Below, piece by piece: positions 24,821 through 32,284 of a DNA stretch of 39,675 nt. The stretch covers positions 1 to 39,675 of the forward strand of contig CALXXN010000016.1 of NCBI GenBank assembly GCA_944392695.1. The letters run 5' to 3'. Every line of letters begins with the position of its first letter. The stretch's first letter is position 1. The notes under the pieces were generated by a model. The model did no database searches, was not told the origin of the DNA, and worked only from the letters and a program-made list of their open reading frames with translations. Origin of the DNA: an uncultured Spirochaetales bacterium (GTDB lineage Bacteria > Spirochaetota > Spirochaetia > Sphaerochaetales > Sphaerochaetaceae). The translations under genes and the position numbers were made by a program.

Positions 24821-24852
24821 TTTAGTCTGAATGACATAAATTGGAGGTAAAT

Positions 24853-26154
24853 ATGAAAAAGGTCTTTATCGCATTGCTCATCGCCTTGGCGATGGTGCCT
24901 CTCTTCGCAGGAGGCGAGGCGGAATCTTCAAGTTCTTCGGTTCCAGAACTGCGTTTTGCCTACAACTGGACAGGAACCGCGACGAGCAAGGACATGGAAT
25001 TTGAATCCCGTCTTTTTGAGTACAGGGATGCGCATGCCGATGAGGTGAGCCTGGTCCTTGAGCCTTCTCCCGACATGACGCTGCAGGACAAGATCAAGGT
25101 CGACCTGGCCGCTGACGACCTTCCTGATGTGTTCCTGTACTGGGGTGGCTTGTCGAACATTGGTGACATGGTGGCTTACGGCAAGCTTGTAGATGTCGAT
25201 ACCTATTGTGCGGAAAGCCAGACATTGAGGAAGGAGGACTGGCCTGCGAGCACATTCGGTGATTCCACTGTTGACGGGAAGGCTTACATGTTCCCCATCA
25301 GTACATTCAAGTGGTTCCCCCTGTACAACAAGGCCTTGTTCGACCAGTACGGACTTGAGATCCCCACGACTTATGAGGAGCTCAAGGAGTGTGCCAAGGT
25401 CTTCAGCGAGAATGGCATCGTCACAATAGGCGTAGGTTCTCTTGGTGGAGAGTATGGTCATGTTTATTACAATGAGATCCTCTACCAGCTTGAAGGTGGT
25501 GTTGATGAGACACGGGACCTGAATGTCGATTACCAGTTCGCCAGTGATGCCACACTTCGCGCGGCTGAGTATGTTGCTGAGATGAAGGCCCTTGGCATGT
25601 TCCCCAATGATACGATCGCCCAGGGAGGGTCAAGCCAGGCGACAGCCCTGTACACCCAGTCCAAGTGCGCAATGATCCTCTGCGCTCCATGGCTGATTGA
25701 TACAATCGACCAGGCGGTCCTTGACACCTCTGTCATCGCACCCTTCCCCAAGCTTCCAGATGCCGTGGTGGATCCTGCTACTTTCAACCAGGGCTCAGTC
25801 TCCCAGGGGCTTTGCATCTCCAAGGACGCCTGGGACGACCCAGCTAAGCATGATGAGATCATCAAGTTCGTGGACTACATCCTCTCTGATGAGACTTTCA
25901 ACATCCTTGCTTTGACCAATGACCTGCCTGCCAAGAACATCGAGGTTGACGAGTCACAGCTCAATCCATGGATAGCGAAGTCAATCGAGGCGACGAACGG
26001 ACAGGAGACTTATCAGCCACTGTGGTTCCTTCTTCCTACGACTGAGGCATCAACCGCCTATATCGACAACATCGACATGCTTTTCGCAGGAGCGGTCACT
26101 CCCCAGCAGTTCGTGGACAATGTCCAGGCTGGTTTTGATGAGAACCGTCCATGA
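24853..26154 (+). CDS. Sugar ABC transporter, extracellular solute-binding protein
   Basis: This is a family-1 binding protein of about 433 residues. The signal peptide KKVFIALLIALAMVPLFAGG is followed by a Ser-rich linker (residues about 24-31), with no lipobox cysteine. The ATG at 24853 follows TTGGAGGTAAAT and is chosen over the in-frame TTG at 24841. Being encoded with the kinase, isomerase and transketolase, it should capture the sugar or a glycoside of it in the periplasm. The GH140-like hydrolase further down lacks a signal peptide, so an oligosaccharide or glycoside is the more likely ligand. A long hairpin follows the stop. Confidence 0.9.
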   Translation: MKKVFIALLIALAMVPLFAGGEAESSSSSVPELRFAYNWTGTATSKDMEFESRLFEYRDAHADEVSLVLEPSPDMTLQDKIKVDLAADDLPDVFLYWGGLSNIGDMVAYGKLVDVDTYCAESQTLRKEDWPASTFGDSTVDGKAYMFPISTFKWFPLYNKALFDQYGLEIPTTYEELKECAKVFSENGIVTIGVGSLGGEYGHVYYNEILYQLEGGVDETRDLNVDYQFASDATLRAAEYVAEMKALGMFPNDTIAQGGSSQATALYTQSKCAMILCAPWLIDTIDQAVLDTSVIAPFPKLPDAVVDPATFNQGSVSQGLCISKDAWDDPAKHDEIIKFVDYILSDETFNILALTNDLPAKNIEVDESQLNPWIAKSIEATNGQETYQPLWFLLPTTEASTAYIDNIDMLFAGAVTPQQFVDNVQAGFDENRP

Positions 26155-26170
26155 CGGAATAGTATTGGCT

Positions 26171-26207
26171 GGCTGCTTCCCTTCTGTCCAAGGCAGGAGG
26201 GGCAGCC
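26171..26207 (+). promoter_or_regulatory. Stem-loop between binding-protein and permease genes
   Basis: GGCTGC (26171-26176) pairs with GCAGCC (26202-26207). After a two-base bulge, CCCTTCTG (26179-26186) pairs with CAGGAGGG (26194-26201) around a 7-base loop. There is no terminal T-run. It is the third such hairpin directly after a binding-protein gene in this window and probably sets the ratio of binding protein to permeases. Confidence 0.75.
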
Positions 26208-26244
26208 TGTGTTGATGTTTACTAAAAACATGAGGAGGTCTCAT

Positions 26245-27126
26245 ATGGGTTTGAAGGCGATGGACAGGAAAAGGTATGTCAATGCTGCCTTGTTCACCTT
26301 TCCAGCATTCATCCTCTTCACAGTCCTGGTGATAATCCCTGTGTTCTTTTCAGTGTTCTACAGCCTCACCAGCTGGAAAGGCATAGGGGATCCGGTACTC
26401 GAGGGCTTGGACAACTACATCACACTGTTCAAGTCAGACACGTACTGGCAGATAATGATGAACACGATCAGGATGCTCCTGGCATCGTTCTTCTTCCAAG
26501 TCCCGATGGGAATCGTGCTTGCCTATCTCCTTTACAGGAAGACTCGATGTTACAAGGTGTTCAGGTTCATCTACTTCCTTCCGGTTGTCATCGCACCGAT
26601 TGCAATTGGAATCATCTTCTCAATCCTTTTCAACTCTGACATAGGTCCGATAAACAAGTTGCTTGATGTCATTCACCTTGGTGCCCTGAAGAGGAACTGG
26701 CTCAGTGATGTCAATGTTGTTGTCAACATAGTAGTGTTGCCTCAGGTCTGGCAGTACGTGGGTTATACCCTTGTCATCGTATTCGCTGGCATGCAGGCGA
26801 TTGATGACGAGATTCTTGAAAGCGCCGAAATCGATGGTGCGAATGCGCTGCAGATGTTTTTCAAAATCGTCATCCCAATGAGTTGGGATTCGATTGTTGT
26901 TGCATTCGTCTTGATCATCTCTGGTTCGTTGAAATCTTTCGATTATTCCTGGGCCATGACAAAGGGTGGACCAGGGAACGCATCTGCGATGTTGGCCGTA
27001 TATATGTATAAGACTGCGTTTGTGAACAACAACTTCGGCAGGGGTAGCGCGATTTCCATGACCATCATGTTGTTCTCAGCGCTCTTCACCTATGTGTTCA
27101 AGCGGATCGCCAACAGGAATGACTGA
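26245..27126 (+). CDS. Sugar ABC transporter permease (MalF/UgpA family)
   Basis: This membrane protein of 293 residues has about six helices, the first near residues 13-36 (FTFPAFILFTVLVIIPVFF). The EAA loop is ILESAEIDGANALQMF. GAGGAGG lies 6 bases before the ATG at 26245, so the frame's earlier start at 26209, which would overlap the hairpin, is rejected. It forms the importer pore with the following gene. Its stop overlaps an ATG at 27126. Confidence 0.91.
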   Translation: MGLKAMDRKRYVNAALFTFPAFILFTVLVIIPVFFSVFYSLTSWKGIGDPVLEGLDNYITLFKSDTYWQIMMNTIRMLLASFFFQVPMGIVLAYLLYRKTRCYKVFRFIYFLPVVIAPIAIGIIFSILFNSDIGPINKLLDVIHLGALKRNWLSDVNVVVNIVVLPQVWQYVGYTLVIVFAGMQAIDDEILESAEIDGANALQMFFKIVIPMSWDSIVVAFVLIISGSLKSFDYSWAMTKGGPGNASAMLAVYMYKTAFVNNNFGRGSAISMTIMLFSALFTYVFKRIANRND

Positions 27127-27140
27127 TGAGGAGGGGCAAG

Positions 27141-27965
27141 ATGAAAAGCAAAGTCAAGTTACCTACTGTATTCAAGTACATTGTCCTGTGTTTCTGGGCG
27201 GTGATCGATATCTATCCCTTGTTCTGGGTCCTTATGAGCTCATTCAAGGACAAGATCTCCGTTGTCGCCCGGCCGCTGGCCTTGCCAACAAGCCTGCGTT
27301 TCGAGAGTTATGCCGAGGCGTGGGTTGATGGAAACATCGGCAACAATTTCTTCAACACCATTTTCTATTCTGTTTGTGCTGTGATCCTCATTGCCTTGTT
27401 GAGCGCGATGGCTGCCTACGCCCTCACAAGGATCGTGGACATGAAGCTCGGCATTGGCTATTTCACCCTTGGCATAATGATTCCTGTCCACGGCATCCTG
27501 ATCCCCTGCTTCATAATCATGAAGAGCCTGGGCTTCTACAATACCAGGTTGGGCTTCATCATCCTGATGGTGGCCGCGAACATGTCGTTATCAGTGTTCG
27601 TGCTTTCAAGCTTCATGAAGTCGATACCAAGGGAGATGGATGAGGCCGCCATCATTGATGGCTGCAGTTACCCAAGGATGTTTGGGAATATCATCTTGCC
27701 ACTGGCGAAGCCTGGTGTCGCAACAATCTGCACGCTTGCATTCCTGAATTGCTGGAATGAGTACCTGTACGCATACATAATGCTGCAAAGAGAGGATATA
27801 CGGGTCATCACACAGGGAATATTCGCCCTCCAGGGCCGTTATGCGACCAACTACTCGGCACTCTGTGCCGGCCTGGTCATATCAATCCTTCCGATGATGC
27901 TTTTCTTCATCCTCTTCCAGGAGCAGGTCATAAAGGGAATGGCAGCAGGTGCTGTAAAGGGGTAG
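27141..27965 (+). CDS. Sugar ABC transporter permease (MalG/UgpE family)
   Basis: This second permease has 274 residues. The first helix covers about residues 12-32 and ends in YPLFWVLMSSFKD. The EAA loop is MDEAAIIDGCSYPRMF, and the tail is VIKGMAAGAVKG, typical of the family. Two starts are possible. The ATG at 27126 overlaps the previous stop, but the one at 27141 has GAGGAGGGG with correct spacing and is preferred. No ATPase is encoded in the operon, so it must borrow one. Confidence 0.9.
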   Translation: MKSKVKLPTVFKYIVLCFWAVIDIYPLFWVLMSSFKDKISVVARPLALPTSLRFESYAEAWVDGNIGNNFFNTIFYSVCAVILIALLSAMAAYALTRIVDMKLGIGYFTLGIMIPVHGILIPCFIIMKSLGFYNTRLGFIILMVAANMSLSVFVLSSFMKSIPREMDEAAIIDGCSYPRMFGNIILPLAKPGVATICTLAFLNCWNEYLYAYIMLQREDIRVITQGIFALQGRYATNYSALCAGLVISILPMMLFFILFQEQVIKGMAAGAVKG

Positions 27966-27970
27966 TTGTC

Positions 27971-28714
27971 ATGAGATTGTCAAAAAACGTTTATCTGCTT
28001 TCAGGAGACCTTTATGGCTCCCATCAGAATGTATATGCCATCGACTGTGGCAAGAGTGTCATCGTCATCGACACGGGGAAGGACCGGTATGACTGGGACC
28101 AGATCAACAGGAACCTGCGTTACTGGGATATAGACCACAAGCCCATCGCATTCGTCTTGTTGACACATGCCCACTATGAACATGCTGGCAATGCGGCGCG
28201 CTTTGAGGTCTTCGGATCCTCCATCCTGTGCCATCCATTGTGTGCCGAGGCGGTGGGCACTGGCAATGACAGGACAGCAAGCCATGTCTTCCCCGACCTG
28301 CCGAAGTTCGAGGTCTGCCATAGGGCGAAGGCGGTGGAGGACAGGAAGGAGATCCAATGTGGAGATGTTGTCATCACCCCAATATTCACACCGGGGCATT
28401 CTGATGATTCGGTTTGTTACCTGGTGAGTGCAGGCGGGGTGGATATCCTCTTCACTGGGGATACTGTCCTCAATGGCGATCTCTGCCAGACCAGCAGGCT
28501 GGGTTATACAGGAGGCATCGATTATAGCCAGGAGAAGTATCTGCAGACACTGGAGATGCTATCTGTCTTTGATGTTGACTGGGTGCTGCCAGGGCATGGG
28601 GAGATATGCTTGACAAGAGGGGACCGTGTACTGGTGGGTGCTTGGCAACGGGCCAGGCTCGATCTTGCCACACAGCCTTCGATGTCATTCAGCAGTGATG
28701 ATTTCTTCAGATGA
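27971..28714 (+). CDS. Metallo-beta-lactamase-fold hydrolase, paralogue 1
   Basis: This protein of 247 residues has the MBL fold. The metal motif is H66-A-H68-Y-E70-H71 (THAHYEHAG), where the usual aspartate is replaced by glutamate. Further ligands are expected in FTPGHSDDSV near residue 139, FTGDTVLNGD near 160 and VLPGHGE near 205. Many relatives are lactonases or thiolesterases. A sugar-lactone or ester hydrolase is a fair guess for this operon, but the substrate is not visible. It lies 5 bases after the permease gene and 16 bases before its paralogue. No signal peptide is seen. Confidence 0.83.
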   Translation: MRLSKNVYLLSGDLYGSHQNVYAIDCGKSVIVIDTGKDRYDWDQINRNLRYWDIDHKPIAFVLLTHAHYEHAGNAARFEVFGSSILCHPLCAEAVGTGNDRTASHVFPDLPKFEVCHRAKAVEDRKEIQCGDVVITPIFTPGHSDDSVCYLVSAGGVDILFTGDTVLNGDLCQTSRLGYTGGIDYSQEKYLQTLEMLSVFDVDWVLPGHGEICLTRGDRVLVGAWQRARLDLATQPSMSFSSDDFFR

Positions 28715-28730
28715 GGGGAGGTGGATATCC

Positions 28731-29459
28731 ATGCAGGTAATGAAAAACATATACATGGTCCTTGGAGGTCCATATGCGAATATCGCGAACATATTCGTGA
28801 TAAAAGGAGATGACTCCCTTGTCATCGTCGATACTGCCGAGACAAAGGAAGAGTACGACACGATCAAGGAGAACATGAGGTACTGGGGCCTTGATGAATA
28901 CCCCATCTCCCATGTCCTCATCAGCCACAAGCATAAGAACCATATCGGTAATGCCCATCGCTTCCGCGAGGAAGGGGCGCAGATCGTGGCAGGACGCTAT
29001 GACAGCGATGCTATTGAGAAAGGCATCATCAATGAAATCTGCGATTACGCGAATTTCCCACTGAAAGATGAGTATGTGCCATGCAAGGTCGACATGCGTG
29101 TCAAGGATGGGGATGTGTTCGAAGCCTCTGGCATCACATTCGAGGTCTTTGAGGTCCCTGGCCATACGGATGGATCCGTCTTTTACAAATTCAGCATGGA
29201 AGGGAAGACCATCTGGCTCACAGGTGATGTCCTGAACATAGTCGATGATGGCAAGAGGGCCTATCTTGGATGGGCAGGTGGGATGGATTTCAACAGGTCC
29301 TTGTTCTTCGAATCAATCAAACGCTTCTCAAGATTCGAGGGTGATATCATCTTGCCTGGCCACTACCAGTTGTGCATGCAGGATGCGACCAGGATCTTCA
29401 ATGACTCGTACCGGATCCCGTTCGAGGAATGGCGCAAGCCTGCGGTGCTCATAGAGTAG
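28731..29459 (+). CDS. Metallo-beta-lactamase-fold protein, paralogue 2 with altered metal site
   Basis: This protein of 242 residues aligns with the preceding one from its first residues (NIYMVLGGPYANIANIFVI). Its metal motif is H66-K-H68-K-N70-H71, so the conserved acidic ligand is asparagine. The later ligands FEVPGHTDGSV, LTGDVLN and LPGHYQ remain. It may bind one metal, have a changed reaction, or serve a structural role with paralogue 1. GGGAGGTGG precedes the ATG at 28731. The frame opens earlier at 28626, but that lies within the first paralogue and is rejected. Its stop is 9 bases before the hydrolase gene. Confidence 0.83.
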   Translation: MQVMKNIYMVLGGPYANIANIFVIKGDDSLVIVDTAETKEEYDTIKENMRYWGLDEYPISHVLISHKHKNHIGNAHRFREEGAQIVAGRYDSDAIEKGIINEICDYANFPLKDEYVPCKVDMRVKDGDVFEASGITFEVFEVPGHTDGSVFYKFSMEGKTIWLTGDVLNIVDDGKRAYLGWAGGMDFNRSLFFESIKRFSRFEGDIILPGHYQLCMQDATRIFNDSYRIPFEEWRKPAVLIE

Positions 29460-29468
29460 GAGGGGCTT

Positions 29469-30995
29469 ATGGAATTGATCAGATGTACAGACAGGGTTGA
29501 GCGCTATGGTGTGTTCGAACTTGGTCTTTCACACCATTGCATCGGCAACCCTTTCAAAGATGTTGTTGTCAAATGTGTTTTCAGAGGCAGGCATGAGGAA
29601 ATCGAAGTGACCGGCTTCTACGATGGTGATGATGTCTTCCGTGTGCGCTTCATGCCTCAGTATCTTGGATGTTATGACTACACAGTCACAATCTCAGATG
29701 ACAATGAATCCATACATGGAACTTTCTCTGTGGTTGAACCTTCCGAGGGTAATCATGGTCCTGTGCATGTGAACCATCAATATCACTTCTCTTATGCAGA
29801 CGGCAGGCCATACAGGCCATTTGGCACCACATGCTATGTCTGGGAACTGAAGGAGGAAGCTGTCAGGAAGCAGACGCTCGAGGAGTTGGCAAAAGGCTAC
29901 TTCAACAAGATCCGCTTCTGCATCTTCCCAAAGCACTACATCCATAACTTGAAGGATCCAATCGCCTTCCCCTTTGAAGGGAAGCCGATGGATGCCTCAG
30001 TGCTGACAGTGGACAATTTCAATGAATTCGATGGGCGCAGTGCGGGGAATGACTGGGACTTCTCGCGTTTCAATGTCGCTTATTTCCAACACATAGACGA
30101 ATGCATAGCCACACTTGGAAGGCTTGGCATTGAAGCGGACCTGATCCTCTTCCATCCTTATGACAGGTGGGGCTTCAGCCTGATGAGCCATGAGGAGGAC
30201 ATCTCCTATCTGAAATATGTCATCTCACGGTTCGCCGCTTTCAGAAATGTCTGGTGGTCCCTTGCGAATGAGTATGACCTCATGGAGAAGTCCACCTCGG
30301 ACTGGGAGGATATCGCCCAGACGATTGTCGAGGAAGACCCGTATGGACACCTGAGGTCAATACACAACTGCCATGGTCTGTATGACCACACCAGGCCGTG
30401 GATCACCCATGCCTGCATACAGCGCCAGGACATGTGGAAGACCAGTGAGTATGTGGATTTGTACAGGCAGCAGTTTGGAAAACCTGTAATCATGGATGAG
30501 ATGTGCTATGAGGGCAACATCGAGCATGGCTGGGGAAACATCAGTGGCGAGGAGTTGGTAAGGCGCTTCTGGCAGGCATGCCTCCGTGGAGGCTACGGTG
30601 GTCATGGTGAGACCTATATCGACCCTGATGACATCCTCTGGTGGTCTCATGGAGGGCGGTTGCACGGTAGCGCTCCTGAAAGGATCCGCTTCCTGCGCCA
30701 GATCCTGGAGGAGATTCCAGGAGATGGATTGAAAGCCTATCCTGGCGCATTCGACGATACGATCGCCGTCCCAGAGGAAGATATCCACTTCGGGGAATAC
30801 TACCTCTATTACTATGACAGGTTCAGGACCTGCCAGAGGGAGTTCCATTTCGATGACGAGCATGAGTACAGGGTCGAATTGATCGACACTTGGGAGATGA
30901 CCATCAAGGATCTTGGCCTCTTCAAGGGCAGGTTCAAGATCGACATGCCTTGCAAGGAATACATGGCATTGAGGATCACCAGGAGCAAGTCATAG
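29469..30995 (+). CDS. GH140-like glycoside hydrolase (DUF5060-DUF4038-DUF5605 type), candidate apiosidase
   Basis: This protein of 508 residues starts with a beta-sandwich domain of the DUF5060 type (residues about 1-90, FRVRFMPQYLGCYDYTV). A TIM barrel of the DUF4038 type follows (PYRPFGTTCYVWELKEE near 116), then a small C-terminal beta domain. Likely acid residues are E268 in WSLANEYD and E344 in VIMDEMCYE, both at barrel strand ends as in clan A hydrolases. DUF4038 enzymes include GH140 apiosidases acting on rhamnogalacturonan II. No signal peptide is seen, so it would cleave an imported glycoside. It is the last gene of the operon, with GGAGGGG before the ATG and a strong terminator after it. 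Apiose specificity is an inference. Confidence 0.75.
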   Translation: MELIRCTDRVERYGVFELGLSHHCIGNPFKDVVVKCVFRGRHEEIEVTGFYDGDDVFRVRFMPQYLGCYDYTVTISDDNESIHGTFSVVEPSEGNHGPVHVNHQYHFSYADGRPYRPFGTTCYVWELKEEAVRKQTLEELAKGYFNKIRFCIFPKHYIHNLKDPIAFPFEGKPMDASVLTVDNFNEFDGRSAGNDWDFSRFNVAYFQHIDECIATLGRLGIEADLILFHPYDRWGFSLMSHEEDISYLKYVISRFAAFRNVWWSLANEYDLMEKSTSDWEDIAQTIVEEDPYGHLRSIHNCHGLYDHTRPWITHACIQRQDMWKTSEYVDLYRQQFGKPVIMDEMCYEGNIEHGWGNISGEELVRRFWQACLRGGYGGHGETYIDPDDILWWSHGGRLHGSAPERIRFLRQILEEIPGDGLKAYPGAFDDTIAVPEEDIHFGEYYLYYYDRFRTCQREFHFDDEHEYRVELIDTWEMTIKDLGLFKGRFKIDMPCKEYMALRITRSKS

Positions 30996-31020
30996 CAGAC
31001 TGACGGCATTTGTCATCACC

Positions 31021-31059
31021 GAATCCTCCCGTGCTCTCCTTCGGGAGGATTCCCTTTTT
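31021..31059 (+). terminator. Intrinsic terminator of the kinase-to-hydrolase operon
   Basis: An 11-base perfect stem, GAATCCTCCCG (31021-31031) with CGGGAGGATTC (31042-31052), is closed by a 10-base loop. Two bases (CC) and five T residues (31055-31059) follow. It lies 25 bases after the hydrolase stop and separates this operon from the polysaccharide cluster. Confidence 0.9.
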
Positions 31060-31526
31060 CCTTGTGCCGGCAAGTCACATACAGGTGCCATCTGAATAGT
31101 CCAGACCAATCAGCTTCTTATTTACAACCAGCCCTTTCCTTGCTAGAGTGACAGCGTGTCTGTTAGGACATGAGATGACAACACGGAAAAGGGAGACGCA
31201 TCTAAAGAAGGAAATCCAGATGATTCCAGCTGCCAGATGATTACCACCTGCCAGCTCCCGTTCTCAACCGTTCCCCATGGTCCGCCCAGGGGGCTTCAAC
31301 CATGAAGAGGTCGACATCACAGGGAAGGTGCTGACCACACCCAGGTTGCATGAAGGATGCCTACGGTGCCCGAGGGAAATAAGGCTGCCACCTGTTTGCC
31401 AAGAGGCCATGCAGATAGTCACTCTTAGATCCTTCCTCGGGGTAGGGGTTCCTTTTTATTTTCCGTAAGCCACGAAAATCTCATAATCACAAGGAACGGG
31501 ACAATCAACATCGTCCCTCTAAACAC
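31060..31526. other. Intergenic region upstream of the polysaccharide cluster
   Basis: I find no convincing gene here. A 63-codon frame at 31277-31468 lacks a ribosome binding site and family features. An imperfect tandem repeat of 17-18 bases starting CCAGATGATT lies at 31216-31232 and 31233-31250. A bulged stem of 31360-31375 with 31435-31446 spans a loop of over 50 bases. It is followed by a T-rich run at 31453-31461, so it could act as a leader attenuator for the cluster. The promoter is not clear. Confidence 0.4.
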
Positions 31527-32264
31527 ATGAAGACAGTAAAGATCAGGAAAAGCCCCTACATCACAATCAAGAGGATCCTGGATGTGATCGTCTCTGCGCT
31601 TGCACTTGTAATCCTCTCGCCCGTCTTCCTCATAGTGGCCATCTTGGTCCGCGTGAAGCTTGGAAGCCCCGTCATCTTCACCCAGAAGCGCCCTGGACTC
31701 GGAAATAAAATCGTGGATTACCACAAGTTCCGTTCCATGAGCAATGCAAAGGATGCTGATGGCAACCTGCTTCCAGACTCACAGCGTCTGACCCACTTCG
31801 GGAAGGTCCTCAGGTCCACATCATTGGATGAACTCCCCCAGCTCTGGGACATCTTCATTGGGCGTATGAGCCTGATTGGACCACGCCCTCATCTGGTGCG
31901 CGACATGCTTTTCTATACAGACGAGCAGCTCGAGCGCCAGTCTGTCATGCCCGGCCTGACAGGCTGGGCCCAGGTGAATGGCAGGAACTCCATCACCTGG
32001 GATGAGAAGCTCGCACTCGACTTGTACTATGTCGAACACATCAGCTTCGCATTCGATGTCAAGATCTTCTTCAAGACAATCGCCTATGTATTAAAGAGGG
32101 AAGGTATCAACGAAAGCGAAGCCTCAGACGAGAAGAAAGTCGAAACCCACGAGAACCTCGGTGAGATGCTCCTGCGCACAGGTCGCATCTCCCTGGACTT
32201 CTACAACAGCTGTCTTGCTGAAGAAGCCCTGATAACCAAGAGGGGGGGGGGTAAGCCTAACTGA
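31527..32264 (+). CDS. Initiating phosphoglycosyltransferase (PglC/WcaJ-type sugar transferase), copy 1
   Basis: This monotopic membrane enzyme of 245 residues moves a sugar phosphate from a UDP-sugar to undecaprenyl phosphate, starting the glycan on the inner membrane. A single hydrophobic segment lies at about residues 18-42 (VIVSALALVILSPVFLIVAIL). The core motifs are FTQKRPGLGNK, YHKFRSMS, LRSTSLDELPQLWDI, SLIGPRP, and PGLTGWAQVNGRN. The C-terminal tail of about 45 residues (after KREGIN) exceeds the PglC core and ends in a Gly run encoded by ten G residues. A near relative is encoded at 35501. No clear ribosome binding site precedes the ATG. Confidence 0.92.
   Translation: MKTVKIRKSPYITIKRILDVIVSALALVILSPVFLIVAILVRVKLGSPVIFTQKRPGLGNKIVDYHKFRSMSNAKDADGNLLPDSQRLTHFGKVLRSTSLDELPQLWDIFIGRMSLIGPRPHLVRDMLFYTDEQLERQSVMPGLTGWAQVNGRNSITWDEKLALDLYYVEHISFAFDVKIFFKTIAYVLKREGINESEASDEKKVETHENLGEMLLRTGRISLDFYNSCLAEEALITKRGGGKPN
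32242..32251 (+). repeat. Ten-G homopolymer tract in the phosphoglycosyltransferase gene
   Basis: Ten consecutive G residues encode part of the final residues RGGGKPN. With 9 Gs the frame would continue to a TAA at 32308-32310, inside the next gene. With 11 or 8 it would stop at once after the glycines. Slippage would thus change only the tail and the coupling to the downstream dehydratase gene. Confidence 0.9.
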
Positions 32265-32284
32265 ACATAGGATAGCTCTCAACA

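Noticed and set aside
31216-31250. CRISPR-like array
   Set aside because: Only two imperfect 17-18 base units stand directly next to each other without spacers.
31277-31468. 63-codon frame upstream of the glycan cluster
   Set aside because: Odd composition, no ribosome binding site, and it ends within the attenuator-like structure.
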